The notes below the pieces were generated by a model that saw only the letters and a list, made by a program, of their open reading frames with translations, did not search any database and had not been told where the DNA came from. 64,000 nucleotides of DNA, taken from positions 62,001-126,000 of the forward strand of contig NZ_LMOZ01000001.1 in assembly GCF_001423695.1 (NCBI RefSeq), read 5' to 3'. Below, piece after piece: positions 52,041-60,780 of the stretch. The translations under genes were made by a program, and so were the position numbers. This DNA comes from Leifsonia sp. Leaf336 (GTDB lineage: Bacteria > Actinomycetota > Actinomycetes > Actinomycetales > Microbacteriaceae). The number at the start of each line of letters is the position of its first letter. Positions within the stretch are counted from its first letter, which is position 1.

Positions 52041-53297
52041 GTGGGCGAGAAGAATTGGGCGGGAAACTACGAGTACCGGGCGCAGCGCATCCTGCAGCCC
52101 GCCGACCTCGACGAGCTGCGCGAGATCGTCACGACGGCTCCGAAGATCCGGGCGCTCGGCAGCAGGCACTCGTTCAACGACCTCGCCGACACGGCCGCCG
52201 ATGTCGACGGCGTGCTAGTGAGCACAGCCTCCCTCCCGGCCGGCATCAGCATCGACGCCGATGCGCGCACGGTCACCGTGGGAGGCGGCGTGCGTTACGG
52301 CGATCTCGCCCGCGAGCTCCAGACCGCGGGATGGGCCCTCCACAACCTCGCCTCGCTGCCGCACATCTCGGTGGCCGGTGCGATCGCCACCGCGACGCAC
52401 GGGTCGGGCGATCGCAACGGCAACCTGTCGACCGCGGTCTCCGGTCTGCGCATCCTCACGGCGTCCGGCGAGCTGGTGAGCCTCACGCGCGGCGACACCG
52501 AGTTCGCGGGGGCGGCGGTCGCGCTCGGCGCCCTGGGCGTGGTGACCGACGTCACGCTCGACATCCGCCCGACCTTCGACGCGCGGCAGCGGCTGTTCGC
52601 CGGTGTGCCGTGGGAGGCCGTGCTCGACCGGTTCGACGAGGTCACCTCCGCCGCTTACAGCGTCTCGCTGTTCACGACGTGGGAGGAGGACACGGTCTCG
52701 CTCGCCTGGCTGAAGGAGCTCGACGGTGCGCCGACCGCGATCGGCGAGGACTTCTTCGGAGCCCCGGCGCTCACCGAGGCGCGGCACATGATCTCGACCA
52801 TGGACGTCCGCAACACCACCGAGCAGCTCGGCGTCGTGGGCCCGTGGAGCGAGCGGCTGGCGCACTTCCGCTTCGAGTTCACGCCCTCCAACGGCGAGGA
52901 GATCCAGTCGGAGTACCTGGTGCCGCGTGCGCGAGCGGTGGAGGCCATCCGTGCGGTGCGAAACCTCGCCCCGGTGATCGCGCCCCTGCTGCAGATCAGC
53001 GAGATCCGCACCGTCGCGGCCGACGACCTGTGGCTCTCGAGCGCGTACGGCACCGACGCGGTCGGCCTCCACTTCACGTGGCTGCGCGACCAGGCCGGTG
53101 TGGAGGCCGTGCTGCCTGCGGTGGAGGCCGCCCTGCTGCCGCTCGGCGCCCGCCCGCACTGGGGCAAGGTCTTCGTCGACGCCGACGGGGTCGTCCCGAC
53201 CCTCTACCCGAAGCTCGACGCGTTCCGCGCTCTCGCCGACCGCCTCGATCCGGAGCGCCGCTTCCGCAACCCCTTCCTCACCCGCCTGCTCGGCTAG
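52041..53297 (+). CDS. FAD-linked alditol/aldonolactone oxidase family protein
   Basis: A 418-residue flavoprotein of the VAO/PCMH group, with the FAD-binding domain first (R-A-L-G-S-R-H-S-F-N-D, in which the His is the expected covalent FAD attachment point, then S-V-A-G-A-I-A-T-A-T-H-G-S-G) and a D-arabinono-1,4-lactone-oxidase-type C-terminal domain (P-H-W-G-K-V-F). Its length equals that of Streptomyces alditol oxidase, which oxidises xylitol and sorbitol. The substrate here may be an alditol or a sugar lactone. The GTG at 52041 follows AGGAGG at 8 nt. Single gene. Confidence 0.9.
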   Translation: MGEKNWAGNYEYRAQRILQPADLDELREIVTTAPKIRALGSRHSFNDLADTAADVDGVLVSTASLPAGISIDADARTVTVGGGVRYGDLARELQTAGWALHNLASLPHISVAGAIATATHGSGDRNGNLSTAVSGLRILTASGELVSLTRGDTEFAGAAVALGALGVVTDVTLDIRPTFDARQRLFAGVPWEAVLDRFDEVTSAAYSVSLFTTWEEDTVSLAWLKELDGAPTAIGEDFFGAPALTEARHMISTMDVRNTTEQLGVVGPWSERLAHFRFEFTPSNGEEIQSEYLVPRARAVEAIRAVRNLAPVIAPLLQISEIRTVAADDLWLSSAYGTDAVGLHFTWLRDQAGVEAVLPAVEAALLPLGARPHWGKVFVDADGVVPTLYPKLDAFRALADRLDPERRFRNPFLTRLLG

Positions 53298-53313
53298 CTG
53301 TACAGCCAGCCGC

Positions 53314-54576
53314 TCAGGAGAGCGCGACGCGGGCGGCGATGTCGGTGCGGTATTGCGAGCCCTCGAGGTGGATGCGCGCGACGGCGTCGTAGGCGCGCTC
53401 GCGCGCCTCGTCGAACGAGGTGCCGCGCGCGACCACGGAGAGCACCCGGCCTCCGGTCGCGAGCAGGGCGCCGGTCTGCGGGTCGATGGCGGTCGCCGCG
53501 TGCGCGATCGTGACCTCGGGCACGTGCGCCGCCTCGTCGAGGCCGGTGATCGGGCGACCGGTCTGCGGAGCCTCGGGGTAGCCCTCGCTCGCGAGCACGA
53601 CCGTCACCGCGGTGTCGAGCGCGAACTCGGGACGCGGCATGCCGGCCAGCTCGCCGGTCGCGGCGGCGTATAGCAACGACGACAGCGGCGTCACCAGCCG
53701 CGGCAGCACGACCTGCGTCTCCGGGTCGCCGAACCGTGCGTTGAACTCGATGACCCGGATGCCCTTCGGCGTCACGATCAGGCCGCAGTAGAGGAGGCCG
53801 ATGAACGGCGTCTGCTCGGCGGCGAGCTGCCGGACGGTCGGCAGGGCGATCGTGTCGATGACCTCGTCGACGAACGTCTCGGACAGCCAGGGCAGCGGGG
53901 AGTAGGCGCCCATGCCGCCGGTGTTCGGGCCGGCGTCGCCGTCGAGGAGGCGCTTGTAGTCCTGCGCCGGGCTGAGCGGCAGGACGGTGTGGCCGTCGCT
54001 GACGAGGAACAGCGACACCTCCTGCCCGTCGAGGAACTCCTCGACGAGCACCCCGCCCTGCACGAGGTAGTGGCGCGCGTGCTCGACGGCGGCGGCGCGG
54101 TCGGAGGTGACGATCACGCCCTTGCCCGCCGCGAGGCCGTCGGCCTTCACGACGTACGGCGCCCCGAACTCGTCGAGGGCGCCCTCGGCTTCGGCGAGGG
54201 TGCTCGCGCGCACGGCGCGGCCGGTCGGGACACCGGCCTCCTCCATGATCCGCTTGGCGAAGGTCTTGGACCCCTCGAGCTGGGCGGCGGCGCGGCCGGG
54301 GCCGAAGACGGGGATGCCGCGCGTGCGCAGCGGGTCGGCGACACCGGCGACGAGCGGGGCCTCCGGGCCGATCACGACGAGCTCGACGCCGTTCTCGATC
54401 ACGTACTCGGCGACCGCGGCGCCGTCGAGCGGGTCGAGCCCGGTCTCGACGGCCACGTCGGCGGCGATCCCCGCGTTGCCGGGCGCGGCGACGATCACGT
54501 GGCCCGCCTCCTCGGCCAGGAGCGCGGTGATGATGGCGTGCTCGCGGGCACCGGAACCGAGGACCAGAATCTTCAC
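53314..54576 (-). CDS. purD: Phosphoribosylamine-glycine ligase
   Basis: A 420-residue ATP-grasp ligase forming GAR from phosphoribosylamine and glycine. Landmarks: V-L-G-S-G-A-R-E-H-A-I at the start, I-G-P-E-A-P-L-V-A-G, Y-V-V-K-A-D-G-L-A-A-G-K-G-V, D-A-G-P-N-T-G-G-M-G-A-Y and E-F-N-A-R-F-G-D-P-E-T-Q. The GTG at 54574-54576 has TAGCAT 7 nt upstream (54589-54584), suggesting a leaderless start. The frame is open far upstream across purF, but only the part from this GTG is PurD. Divergent from the small sterol-carrier gene. Confidence 0.98.
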   Translation of the reverse strand: MKILVLGSGAREHAIITALLAEEAGHVIVAAPGNAGIAADVAVETGLDPLDGAAVAEYVIENGVELVVIGPEAPLVAGVADPLRTRGIPVFGPGRAAAQLEGSKTFAKRIMEEAGVPTGRAVRASTLAEAEGALDEFGAPYVVKADGLAAGKGVIVTSDRAAAVEHARHYLVQGGVLVEEFLDGQEVSLFLVSDGHTVLPLSPAQDYKRLLDGDAGPNTGGMGAYSPLPWLSETFVDEVIDTIALPTVRQLAAEQTPFIGLLYCGLIVTPKGIRVIEFNARFGDPETQVVLPRLVTPLSSLLYAAATGELAGMPRPEFALDTAVTVVLASEGYPEAPQTGRPITGLDEAAHVPEVTIAHAATAIDPQTGALLATGGRVLSVVARGTSFDEARERAYDAVARIHLEGSQYRTDIAARVALS

Positions 54577-54635
54577 GCGACCAATGCTAGAGGGCGCTGC
54601 CGAGCCGCGCCGACCCCCGGTGGAAGGATGGGGAT

Positions 54636-54992
54636 ATGGCCAAGGCGAAGATATCTGTGGAGGACGGCGGTGCGGCCGTGCGCGCGGCGCTGGGCGACGA
54701 CGCCGATCGCAACACGACGGCGATGGCCGTGCGCTACCTCCTGCAGCTGCTCGCCGAGCGGGCGCCGGGCAATACGGTGGAGGTGCGGGTGCCGCCGTTC
54801 GGAGCCGTGCAGTGCATCCCCGGGCCGCGGCACACGCGCGGCACGCCCCCGAACGTGATCGAGACCGATGCCGCCACCTGGCTCGCCCTGGCCTCCGGTC
54901 GCCTGGCCTGGGACGATGCGCTGGGGTCCGGCGCGGTGCACGCCTCCGGTCAGCGGGCGTCCCTCGAAGGCCTCGTTCCGCTCCGGTACTGA
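54636..54992 (+). CDS. Sterol-carrier-family small protein
   Basis: A 118-residue protein similar to the sterol-carrier/MDMPI-C-like domain seen in Actinobacteria: N-T-V-E-V-R-V-P-P-F-G-A-V-Q-C, G-T-P-P-N-V-I-E-T-D-A-A-T-W-L-A-L-A-S-G-R-L-A-W. No catalytic residues are evident. The ATG at 54636 follows GGAAGGAT. It lies between purD and purF, as in related genomes, but a role in purine synthesis is not established. Confidence 0.85.
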   Translation: MAKAKISVEDGGAAVRAALGDDADRNTTAMAVRYLLQLLAERAPGNTVEVRVPPFGAVQCIPGPRHTRGTPPNVIETDAATWLALASGRLAWDDALGSGAVHASGQRASLEGLVPLRY

Positions 54993-55110
54993 CCTCGGCC
55001 TCCTGTCGCGGGGACGCGACATGCCGCTTCGCGCGAGCGGTGACGGCGAGTCGCGACCCCTCGTCGGGCCGTGGGCGAGCGCTCAGGTGCGGTGAGGGAG
55101 AATGGAGGCC

Positions 55111-55575
55111 ATGAGCGACACCGCCCCGCGACCCGAGCAGCAGCCCGAAGAGCCGCAGCCCGAGCAGCGCCAGGCCGCGGCGCAGGAGGCCGCCGCGCAC
55201 GAGGCCGAAGAGCAGGCCACCGTCACCGAGGCGGCCGTGCGCGTCCAGCGCTCTCCGCGGTACTTCCGGTTCATGATCACCGGAGCGGTGGTCTTCGCCG
55301 TCGTCGCGCTCATCCTCACGTACTCGTTCCCCGAGAACCCCACCTACGACCGAGGCGCTGTCTTCGGCTTCCTGCTCGCGATCTGCGCGACGATCGGTGT
55401 CGCCCTCGGCGCCCTGGTCGCCCTCCTGATCGACCGGGCGGCGACCCGCCGGGCGCGCACCGTGCAGGCGGATAGAATCGACGTGCGCCTGCCCGACACC
55501 GAGAACGACTCCGCGAGCGATTCCGAGCCGGGCGACACGCGGCCGAGCGACCAGCGCCCGTCCGTCGACAGCTGA
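55111..55575 (+). CDS. Small membrane protein between purD and purF
   Basis: About 154 residues. The N-terminal 45 residues are Gln/Glu/Pro-rich and hydrophilic, two membrane segments lie at about 55-77 and 86-108 with T-Y-S-F-P-E-N-P-T-Y-D-R-G between them, and the C-terminal tail is acidic and polar. I do not know its function. The start is ambiguous: the ATG at 55111 has AGGGAG about 11 nt upstream, while an ATG three codons earlier (55102) is nearly on top of it. It is followed by purF 33 nt later on the same strand. Confidence 0.75.
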   Translation: MSDTAPRPEQQPEEPQPEQRQAAAQEAAAHEAEEQATVTEAAVRVQRSPRYFRFMITGAVVFAVVALILTYSFPENPTYDRGAVFGFLLAICATIGVALGALVALLIDRAATRRARTVQADRIDVRLPDTENDSASDSEPGDTRPSDQRPSVDS

Positions 55576-55608
55576 ACATCCCGACAACCCTCGAGAAAGG
55601 GGTCCGCT

Positions 55609-57195
55609 GTGGCCGGAGGCGACGGTCGTCTGAGTCATGATCTTCTTCCAGGAGAGAAGGGCCCGCAGGACGCCTGCGGTGTCTTCGGCGTCTGGGCGCC
55701 CGGCGAGGAGGTCGCCAAGCTCAGCTACTTCGGTCTCTACGCCCTGCAGCACCGCGGCCAGGAGTCCGCGGGCATCGCGACCAGCGACGGCAGCAAGATC
55801 CTCATCTACAAAGACATGGGCCTCGTCTCGCAGGTCTTCAACGAGAACGCGCTCAACTCGCTGACCGGCCACATCGCCGTCGGCCACACGCGGTACTCCA
55901 CCACCGGGGCCTCCAGCTGGCAGAACGCGCAGCCCACGCTGGGCCGCACCTCCAGCGGAACCGTCGCCCTGGGCCACAACGGCAACCTGACCAACACCGC
56001 AGAGCTGATGCAGCTGGTGCACGACCGCTACCCGCAGCTCGACGGCGAGCTGAGCCGCGGCAACACGACCGACACCGCCGTCGTTACGGCGCTGCTCACG
56101 GGCGACCTCGACCACACGCTCGAGGCGACTGCACTGGAGGTCCTGCCCCGGCTGCGCGGCGCCTTCTGCCTGGTCTTCATGGACGAGCACACGCTGTACG
56201 CGGCGCGCGACCCGCAGGGCGTGCGCCCGCTGGTGCTCGGCCGCCTCGACCGCGGCTGGGTGGTCGCCTCCGAGACCGCCGCGCTCGACATCGTCGGCGC
56301 GAGCTTCGTGCGCGAGGTGGAGCCCGGCGAGCTGATCGCCGTCGACGAGAACGGCCTCCGCACGCAGCGGTTCGCCGCCGAGAAGCGCGCCGGGTGCGTG
56401 TTCGAGTACGTCTACCTCGCCCGGCCCGACACCACCATCGCCGGCCGCGGCGTCTACGAGGCCCGCGTCGAGATGGGCCGCCGGCTGGCCCGCGAGCACG
56501 AGGTAGAGGCCGACCTGGTCATCCCGACGCCCGAGTCCGGCACCCCGGCGGCGATCGGCTACGCGCAGGCCTCCGGCATCCCGTTCGGTCAGGGCCTGGT
56601 CAAGAACTCCTACGTCGGCCGCACGTTCATCCAGCCGTCGCAGACCATCCGCCAGCGCGGTATCAAGCTCAAGCTGAACCCGCTCAAGGAGGTCATCAAG
56701 GGCAAGCGCCTCGTCGTGGTCGACGACTCGATCGTGCGCGGCAACACGCAGCGCGCGCTGGTGTCGATGCTGCGCGAGGCCGGCGCTGCCGAGGTGCACG
56801 TGCGCATCTCCAGCCCGCCCATCACCTGGCCGTGCTTCTACGGCATCGATTTCGCCTCCCGTGCCGAGCTGATCGCGACCGGCCTGGGCGTCGACGAGGT
56901 GCGTCAGTCCATCGGCGCCGACTCGCTCGGCTATCTCTCGGAGGACGGCATGATCGCCGCGACCGAGCAGCCGCGCGAGCGCCTCTGCACGGCGTGCTTC
57001 ACCGGCGTGTACCCGATCGAGCTGCCGGACGCGCACCACCTGGGCAAGAACCTCCTCGAGCGCCCGGAGGCCGAGGCCCAGACGGTCGCGGAGACAGATG
57101 ACGGCGCGAGCGCCACGAGCGACGGCTGCGAGCCCGGGCCTGACTCGGAGTACGAGCGCCTTCTGAGCTTCGGCGACCCCGGTCGGCAGGAGTAG
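55609..57195 (+). CDS. purF: Amidophosphoribosyltransferase
   Basis: A 528-residue enzyme catalysing the first committed step of purine synthesis, PRPP plus glutamine to phosphoribosylamine. A 22-residue propeptide precedes the nucleophile Cys23 in D-A-C-G-V-F-G. The phosphoribosyltransferase site V-V-V-D-D-S-I-V-R-G-N-T is present, and cysteines in A-G-C-V-F-E-Y, W-P-C-F-Y-G-I-D and L-C-T-A-C-F-T-G are the four iron-sulfur ligands of the Bacillus-type enzyme. The GTG at 55609 follows AGAAAGG. It is followed by purM 43 nt downstream. Confidence 0.98.
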   Translation: MAGGDGRLSHDLLPGEKGPQDACGVFGVWAPGEEVAKLSYFGLYALQHRGQESAGIATSDGSKILIYKDMGLVSQVFNENALNSLTGHIAVGHTRYSTTGASSWQNAQPTLGRTSSGTVALGHNGNLTNTAELMQLVHDRYPQLDGELSRGNTTDTAVVTALLTGDLDHTLEATALEVLPRLRGAFCLVFMDEHTLYAARDPQGVRPLVLGRLDRGWVVASETAALDIVGASFVREVEPGELIAVDENGLRTQRFAAEKRAGCVFEYVYLARPDTTIAGRGVYEARVEMGRRLAREHEVEADLVIPTPESGTPAAIGYAQASGIPFGQGLVKNSYVGRTFIQPSQTIRQRGIKLKLNPLKEVIKGKRLVVVDDSIVRGNTQRALVSMLREAGAAEVHVRISSPPITWPCFYGIDFASRAELIATGLGVDEVRQSIGADSLGYLSEDGMIAATEQPRERLCTACFTGVYPIELPDAHHLGKNLLERPEAEAQTVAETDDGASATSDGCEPGPDSEYERLLSFGDPGRQE

Positions 57196-57238
57196 GGGCG
57201 CGACCGGGCGGCGCCGCGCTCCCCGATACCATGGAGCA

Positions 57239-58360
57239 GTGACCGAGCCCACCGCATCCTCGTCCTCTTCTTACGCCGCCGCCGGTGTCGACACCGCAGC
57301 GGGCGACCGCGCCGTCGAGCTGATGAAGGCGGCCGTCGCGCGCACGCAGGGCCCGCAGGTGCTCGGCGGGGTCGGCGGGTTCGCCGGGATGTTCGACGTC
57401 TCGGCGCTGAAGGATTTCCGTCGCCCGCTGCTGGCGACCTCCACCGACGGTGTGGGCACCAAGGTCGCGATCGCGCAGGCGCTCGACAAGCACGACACCA
57501 TCGGTCAGGACCTCGTCGGCATGGTCGTCGACGACATCGTCGTGGTGGGCGCGCGCCCCCTGTTCATGACCGATTACATTGCGTGCGGCAAGGTCGTGCC
57601 CGAGCGTATCGCGACGATCGTCGCGGGCATCGCGCGCGCGTGCGAGGCGACCGGTACCGCGCTGGTGGGCGGCGAGACCGCCGAGCACCCCGGCCTCCTC
57701 GGGCCGGACGACTACGACGTCGCCGGTGCCGCCGTCGGCGCCGTGGAGGCGGACGAGCTGCTCGGCGCCGACCGCGTGCGCGACGGCGACGTGGTGCTGG
57801 CGATGGCGTCGTCGGGCATCCACTCGAACGGCTTCTCGCTCGTGCGGCACATCCTGGCCCAGCGCGGCATCGGCTTCGAGGACCGCTCGGACGACTTCGG
57901 CGGCGTGGTCGGAGAGGCCCTGCTGGAGCCCACCCGCCTCTACACCTCCCCGCTGCTGCGCGTACTCGGCGAGCCGTCGCTGAACGGCGCGGTGCACTCC
58001 CTCAGCCATGTGACCGGCGGCGGTATCGCGGCGAACCTCGCTCGCGTCCTCCCGGTGGGGTCGTGGGTGGAGGTCGACCGCTCCACCTGGTCGCCGACCC
58101 CGGTGTTCCGGGTGCTGAGCGACCTCGCCGGCAGCACGCTGGAGTCGTCGGAGGGCACCTGGAACCTCGGCATCGGCATGTTCGCCGTCGTCGCTCCGGA
58201 GGCCGCGAGCACGGTCGCCGCCGCGATCACGGCCGACGGCATCCCGACCTGGCCGGTCGGCACGGTCTCCACAGCGGCCCGCGACCTGACCGGTTTCGAG
58301 CAGGGCGCCAAGGGTGTCGACGGCGGCGCGGTGCGTCTCGTCGGCGCGTACGCCGGCTGA
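57239..58360 (+). CDS. purM: Phosphoribosylformylglycinamidine cyclo-ligase
   Basis: A 373-residue AIR synthetase. It shows Y-A-A-A-G-V-D at the start, A-T-S-T-D-G-V-G-T-K, D-D-I-V-V-V-G-A-R-P-L-F-M-T-D-Y, L-V-G-G-E-T-A-E-H-P-G, S-S-G-I-H-S-N-G-F-S-L-V-R and H-V-T-G-G-G-I-A-A-N-L. TACCAT (57227-57232) lies 6 nt before the GTG at 57239, so it may have its own leaderless promoter although it follows purF closely. A strong terminator begins 13 nt after the stop. Confidence 0.98.
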   Translation: MTEPTASSSSSYAAAGVDTAAGDRAVELMKAAVARTQGPQVLGGVGGFAGMFDVSALKDFRRPLLATSTDGVGTKVAIAQALDKHDTIGQDLVGMVVDDIVVVGARPLFMTDYIACGKVVPERIATIVAGIARACEATGTALVGGETAEHPGLLGPDDYDVAGAAVGAVEADELLGADRVRDGDVVLAMASSGIHSNGFSLVRHILAQRGIGFEDRSDDFGGVVGEALLEPTRLYTSPLLRVLGEPSLNGAVHSLSHVTGGGIAANLARVLPVGSWVEVDRSTWSPTPVFRVLSDLAGSTLESSEGTWNLGIGMFAVVAPEAASTVAAAITADGIPTWPVGTVSTAARDLTGFEQGAKGVDGGAVRLVGAYAG

Positions 58361-58372
58361 ACCCGCGCCGAA

Positions 58373-58421
58373 GGGCACGTTGTTGTCCCTTTCGCGCCCC
58401 GAAAGGGACAACAACGTGCCC
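58373..58421 (+). terminator. Terminator of the purF-purM unit
   Basis: Perfect 22-bp arms (58373-58394 and 58400-58421) with a 5-nt loop, one of the longest exact inverted repeats in the window. There is no T-tract, which is common in high-GC actinobacterial terminators. Confidence 0.85.
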
Positions 58422-58495
58422 CTCGGCGAGGCATCGACCGCGTGACCCCTTCGTGGAGGCGCGAGCGCGCGCAGCCGCCCGCTAGAGTGGCCGCT

Positions 58496-59758
58496 GTGAC
58501 CCCTCCGCATGCCAGCATTCGTGTGGCATGCGTGCTCGGGATCGTGGCATTCGCGGCCACGGCGGCACTCGGCCTGGCGACAGCGCCCGCGGAGGCCACG
58601 CCGGCCGGCCCCCCCGCGCCCGCGGCCTCCCTCACGCCGGTCGTCGACTGCGTCCAGGACGCACCGCTCGGCGCCGTCACCTCGCGCACGGTCGTCCTCG
58701 GGTACCGCTCGACCGCCGCAGTGCCGGTGGAGGTCGCACCGGGCTCCGGCACTAACGACTTCGTGCCGGGGACACCCGACCGCGGGCAGCCGTCGACCTT
58801 CCTTCCCGGCGACCATCACGCTGCCTGGCTGCTCACCCTCGACGCGGCCGCCGAGCCGACCCTCGCCTGGAACCTCGGCGGTGCCACCGCCACCGTGGAC
58901 GCGTCCGTGCCGTCGTGTACCGACGCCACCGCCGTGACGCTGAGCGCACCGACGACCGCCGCCGACGGAGGCCGGGTCGCCGTCACGGCGGTCGTTTCGC
59001 GGTTCCTGCTCGGGCCGCCTGAGGACGGAACGGTCGCGTTCTCGTTCGACGACGCCGCGCCGACCACGGTCCCGGTCGCCGCGGGCGGTGTCGCCCGCAC
59101 AGACCTCCCCGTGCCGGCGCTTGGGGACCACACGCTCACCGCACAGTTCGTCCCGGCCGCCGACTCGACACTCCGCCCGGCGACGGCGACCGCCGCCCTC
59201 ACGGTCGTGCCGATCTCCGGGCCGCTCACGATCGTCGCGGACAGCGTGGTCGCCGGCAGCCGGACCGTTCTCGTCACGGTCACGCGCCCGAGCCCGGTCG
59301 GGCCGGCGACAGCGGCGTTCACGACGAGCGACGGCACGGCCTCCGCCGGGACGGATTATGTCGCCACCACGGGGAACGTCACCTTCGCCGACGGGCAGTC
59401 GAGCGCCACGGCGACGGTTCCGCTCCTCTCACGGCAGGCGGGGTCGCCCTCCTCGAGGTTCTTCGTCGTCCTGACCCGGGCATCGATCCCGGTCGCGACC
59501 GGCGTCGCGACCGTGTCGCTCCCGGCCGTGCCGGTGGCGCCCGCCGCCACCGTCGCGACGTCGAGCGGAGGCGGTGACGCAGCCGGGCCGGCCTCCGCCC
59601 TCCCGGAGGCTGATCCGACCGCGACCGCGGCGCGCCCTGCCCAGCCGATCGGCCAGGACCTCCTCCTGATCCTCGGTGCCCTGCTCGTCACGGCGGGCGG
59701 CATCGCCGGCGTGATCGGGTTGTTCCGCGCGGTCCGCTCGCGCGACGCGTTCTCGTAG
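58496..59758 (+). CDS. Secreted Ig-like/Calx-beta surface protein
   Basis: A 420-residue export protein: signal peptide (about 1-34, V-A-C-V-L-G-I-V-A-F-A-A-T-A-A ending near A-E-A), a first beta region, a bacterial Ig-like repeat (about 140-225, T-V-A-F-S-F-D-D-A-A-P-T-T-V-P-V...H-T-L-T-A-Q-F-V-P), a Calx-beta domain (about 230-325, G-T-A-S-A-G-T-D-Y-V-A-T-T-G), a Thr/Ala-rich linker and a C-terminal membrane helix with a basic end (R-A-V-R-S-R-D). There is no LPXTG motif, so it is tail-anchored. GTG at 58496, with TAGAGT 7 nt upstream; a GTG at 58442 is an alternative. Likely adhesion or surface structure. Confidence 0.8.
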   Translation: MTPPHASIRVACVLGIVAFAATAALGLATAPAEATPAGPPAPAASLTPVVDCVQDAPLGAVTSRTVVLGYRSTAAVPVEVAPGSGTNDFVPGTPDRGQPSTFLPGDHHAAWLLTLDAAAEPTLAWNLGGATATVDASVPSCTDATAVTLSAPTTAADGGRVAVTAVVSRFLLGPPEDGTVAFSFDDAAPTTVPVAAGGVARTDLPVPALGDHTLTAQFVPAADSTLRPATATAALTVVPISGPLTIVADSVVAGSRTVLVTVTRPSPVGPATAAFTTSDGTASAGTDYVATTGNVTFADGQSSATATVPLLSRQAGSPSSRFFVVLTRASIPVATGVATVSLPAVPVAPAATVATSSGGGDAAGPASALPEADPTATAARPAQPIGQDLLLILGALLVTAGGIAGVIGLFRAVRSRDAFS

Positions 59759-59856
59759 CCGTCACCAGCGGCCCGGCGACAGCATGACAAATGTCACCCC
59801 CAGACCCTGACGGAGGCCCTGCGTAGGGAGGCCTCCGGGCCGCCAGTCTGGGAGAC

Positions 59857-60780
59857 GTGAACGAGACACCAGCCATCCGCCTCTCCGGTCTGCGCAAGAC
59901 CTTCGGGTCGTTGACCGCCGTCGACGGCGTCGACCTGACCGTGCGCCCCGGCGAGGTCGTCGCCCTCCTCGGCCCCAACGGCGCCGGCAAGTCCACCACC
60001 ATCGACCTCGCGCTGGGCCTCGGCCGGCCGACCTCCGGAACCGCCGAGCTCTTCGGCGCCGACCCCCGGCGCGCGATCCGCGACGGTCGCGTGGGCGCGA
60101 TGCTGCAGGGAGGCGCCCTCCTCCCGACCCTCACCGTCGCCGAGTCGGTCGCTCTGGTCGCGGCCGCGCACAAACACCCGCTCAGCGTCGCGGAGGCGCT
60201 CGAACGGGCGCGCTGCACGGAGATCGCCAAGCAGAGGGTCGCCAAGCTCTCGGGAGGCCAGATGCAGCGCGCGCGGTTCGCGGTCGCCGTCGTGTCGAAC
60301 CCCGACCTGCTCTTCCTCGACGAGCCGACCGCGGCGATGGACGTGGAGGCGCGGCGCACGTTCTGGCTCTCGATGCGGGAGTTCACCGCGGAGGGCCGGA
60401 CCGTCGTGTTCGCCACCCACTACCTCGACGAGGCCGACACCTACGCCGACCGCATCGTCATGCTGGCCCGCGGGCGGATCGTCGCCGACGGGACGCCCAC
60501 CGAGGTGAAGGCCGTCGTGTCCGGGCGCCGCATCCGCGCCACCGCCGGCTTCGCCTGGACGACCGACGCCGCAGCCTCCATCTCGGCTCTGCCGGGCGTG
60601 CGCACCGTCGAGCACCGCGCCGGCCTGCTGACGATCGTCAGCGACGACTCCGACGCCACCCTGCGCGGCCTGCTGGCCGCGCACGACGACCTCCACGACA
60701 TCGAAGTGACCGCGCACACGATGGACGAGGCCTTCCTCGCCCTCACCGAGCAGCGCGACCCGGAAGGAGCAGTCCGATGA
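59857..60780 (+). CDS. ABC transporter ATP-binding protein (DrrA type)
   Basis: A 307-residue ATPase: Walker A G-P-N-G-A-G-K-S at 39-46, signature L-S-G-G-Q-M-Q-R-A, Walker B L-L-F-L-D-E-P-T, H-loop A-T-H-Y. The C-terminal 80-residue extension is typical of ATPases that pair with ABC-2 permeases. GTG start at 59857; the stop overlaps the permease ATG. The two-component system 28 nt after the permease probably controls it, as in antibiotic- or lipid-sensing exporters. Confidence 0.95.
   Translation: MNETPAIRLSGLRKTFGSLTAVDGVDLTVRPGEVVALLGPNGAGKSTTIDLALGLGRPTSGTAELFGADPRRAIRDGRVGAMLQGGALLPTLTVAESVALVAAAHKHPLSVAEALERARCTEIAKQRVAKLSGGQMQRARFAVAVVSNPDLLFLDEPTAAMDVEARRTFWLSMREFTAEGRTVVFATHYLDEADTYADRIVMLARGRIVADGTPTEVKAVVSGRRIRATAGFAWTTDAAASISALPGVRTVEHRAGLLTIVSDDSDATLRGLLAAHDDLHDIEVTAHTMDEAFLALTEQRDPEGAVR

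Noticed and set aside
54577-57252. Possible fusion of purD with an upstream domain on the minus strand
   Set aside because: The frame is open upstream of the purD GTG, but it runs antisense to purF and two small genes and its sequence matches no family. The TAGCAT promoter element and family length support the GTG at 54576.
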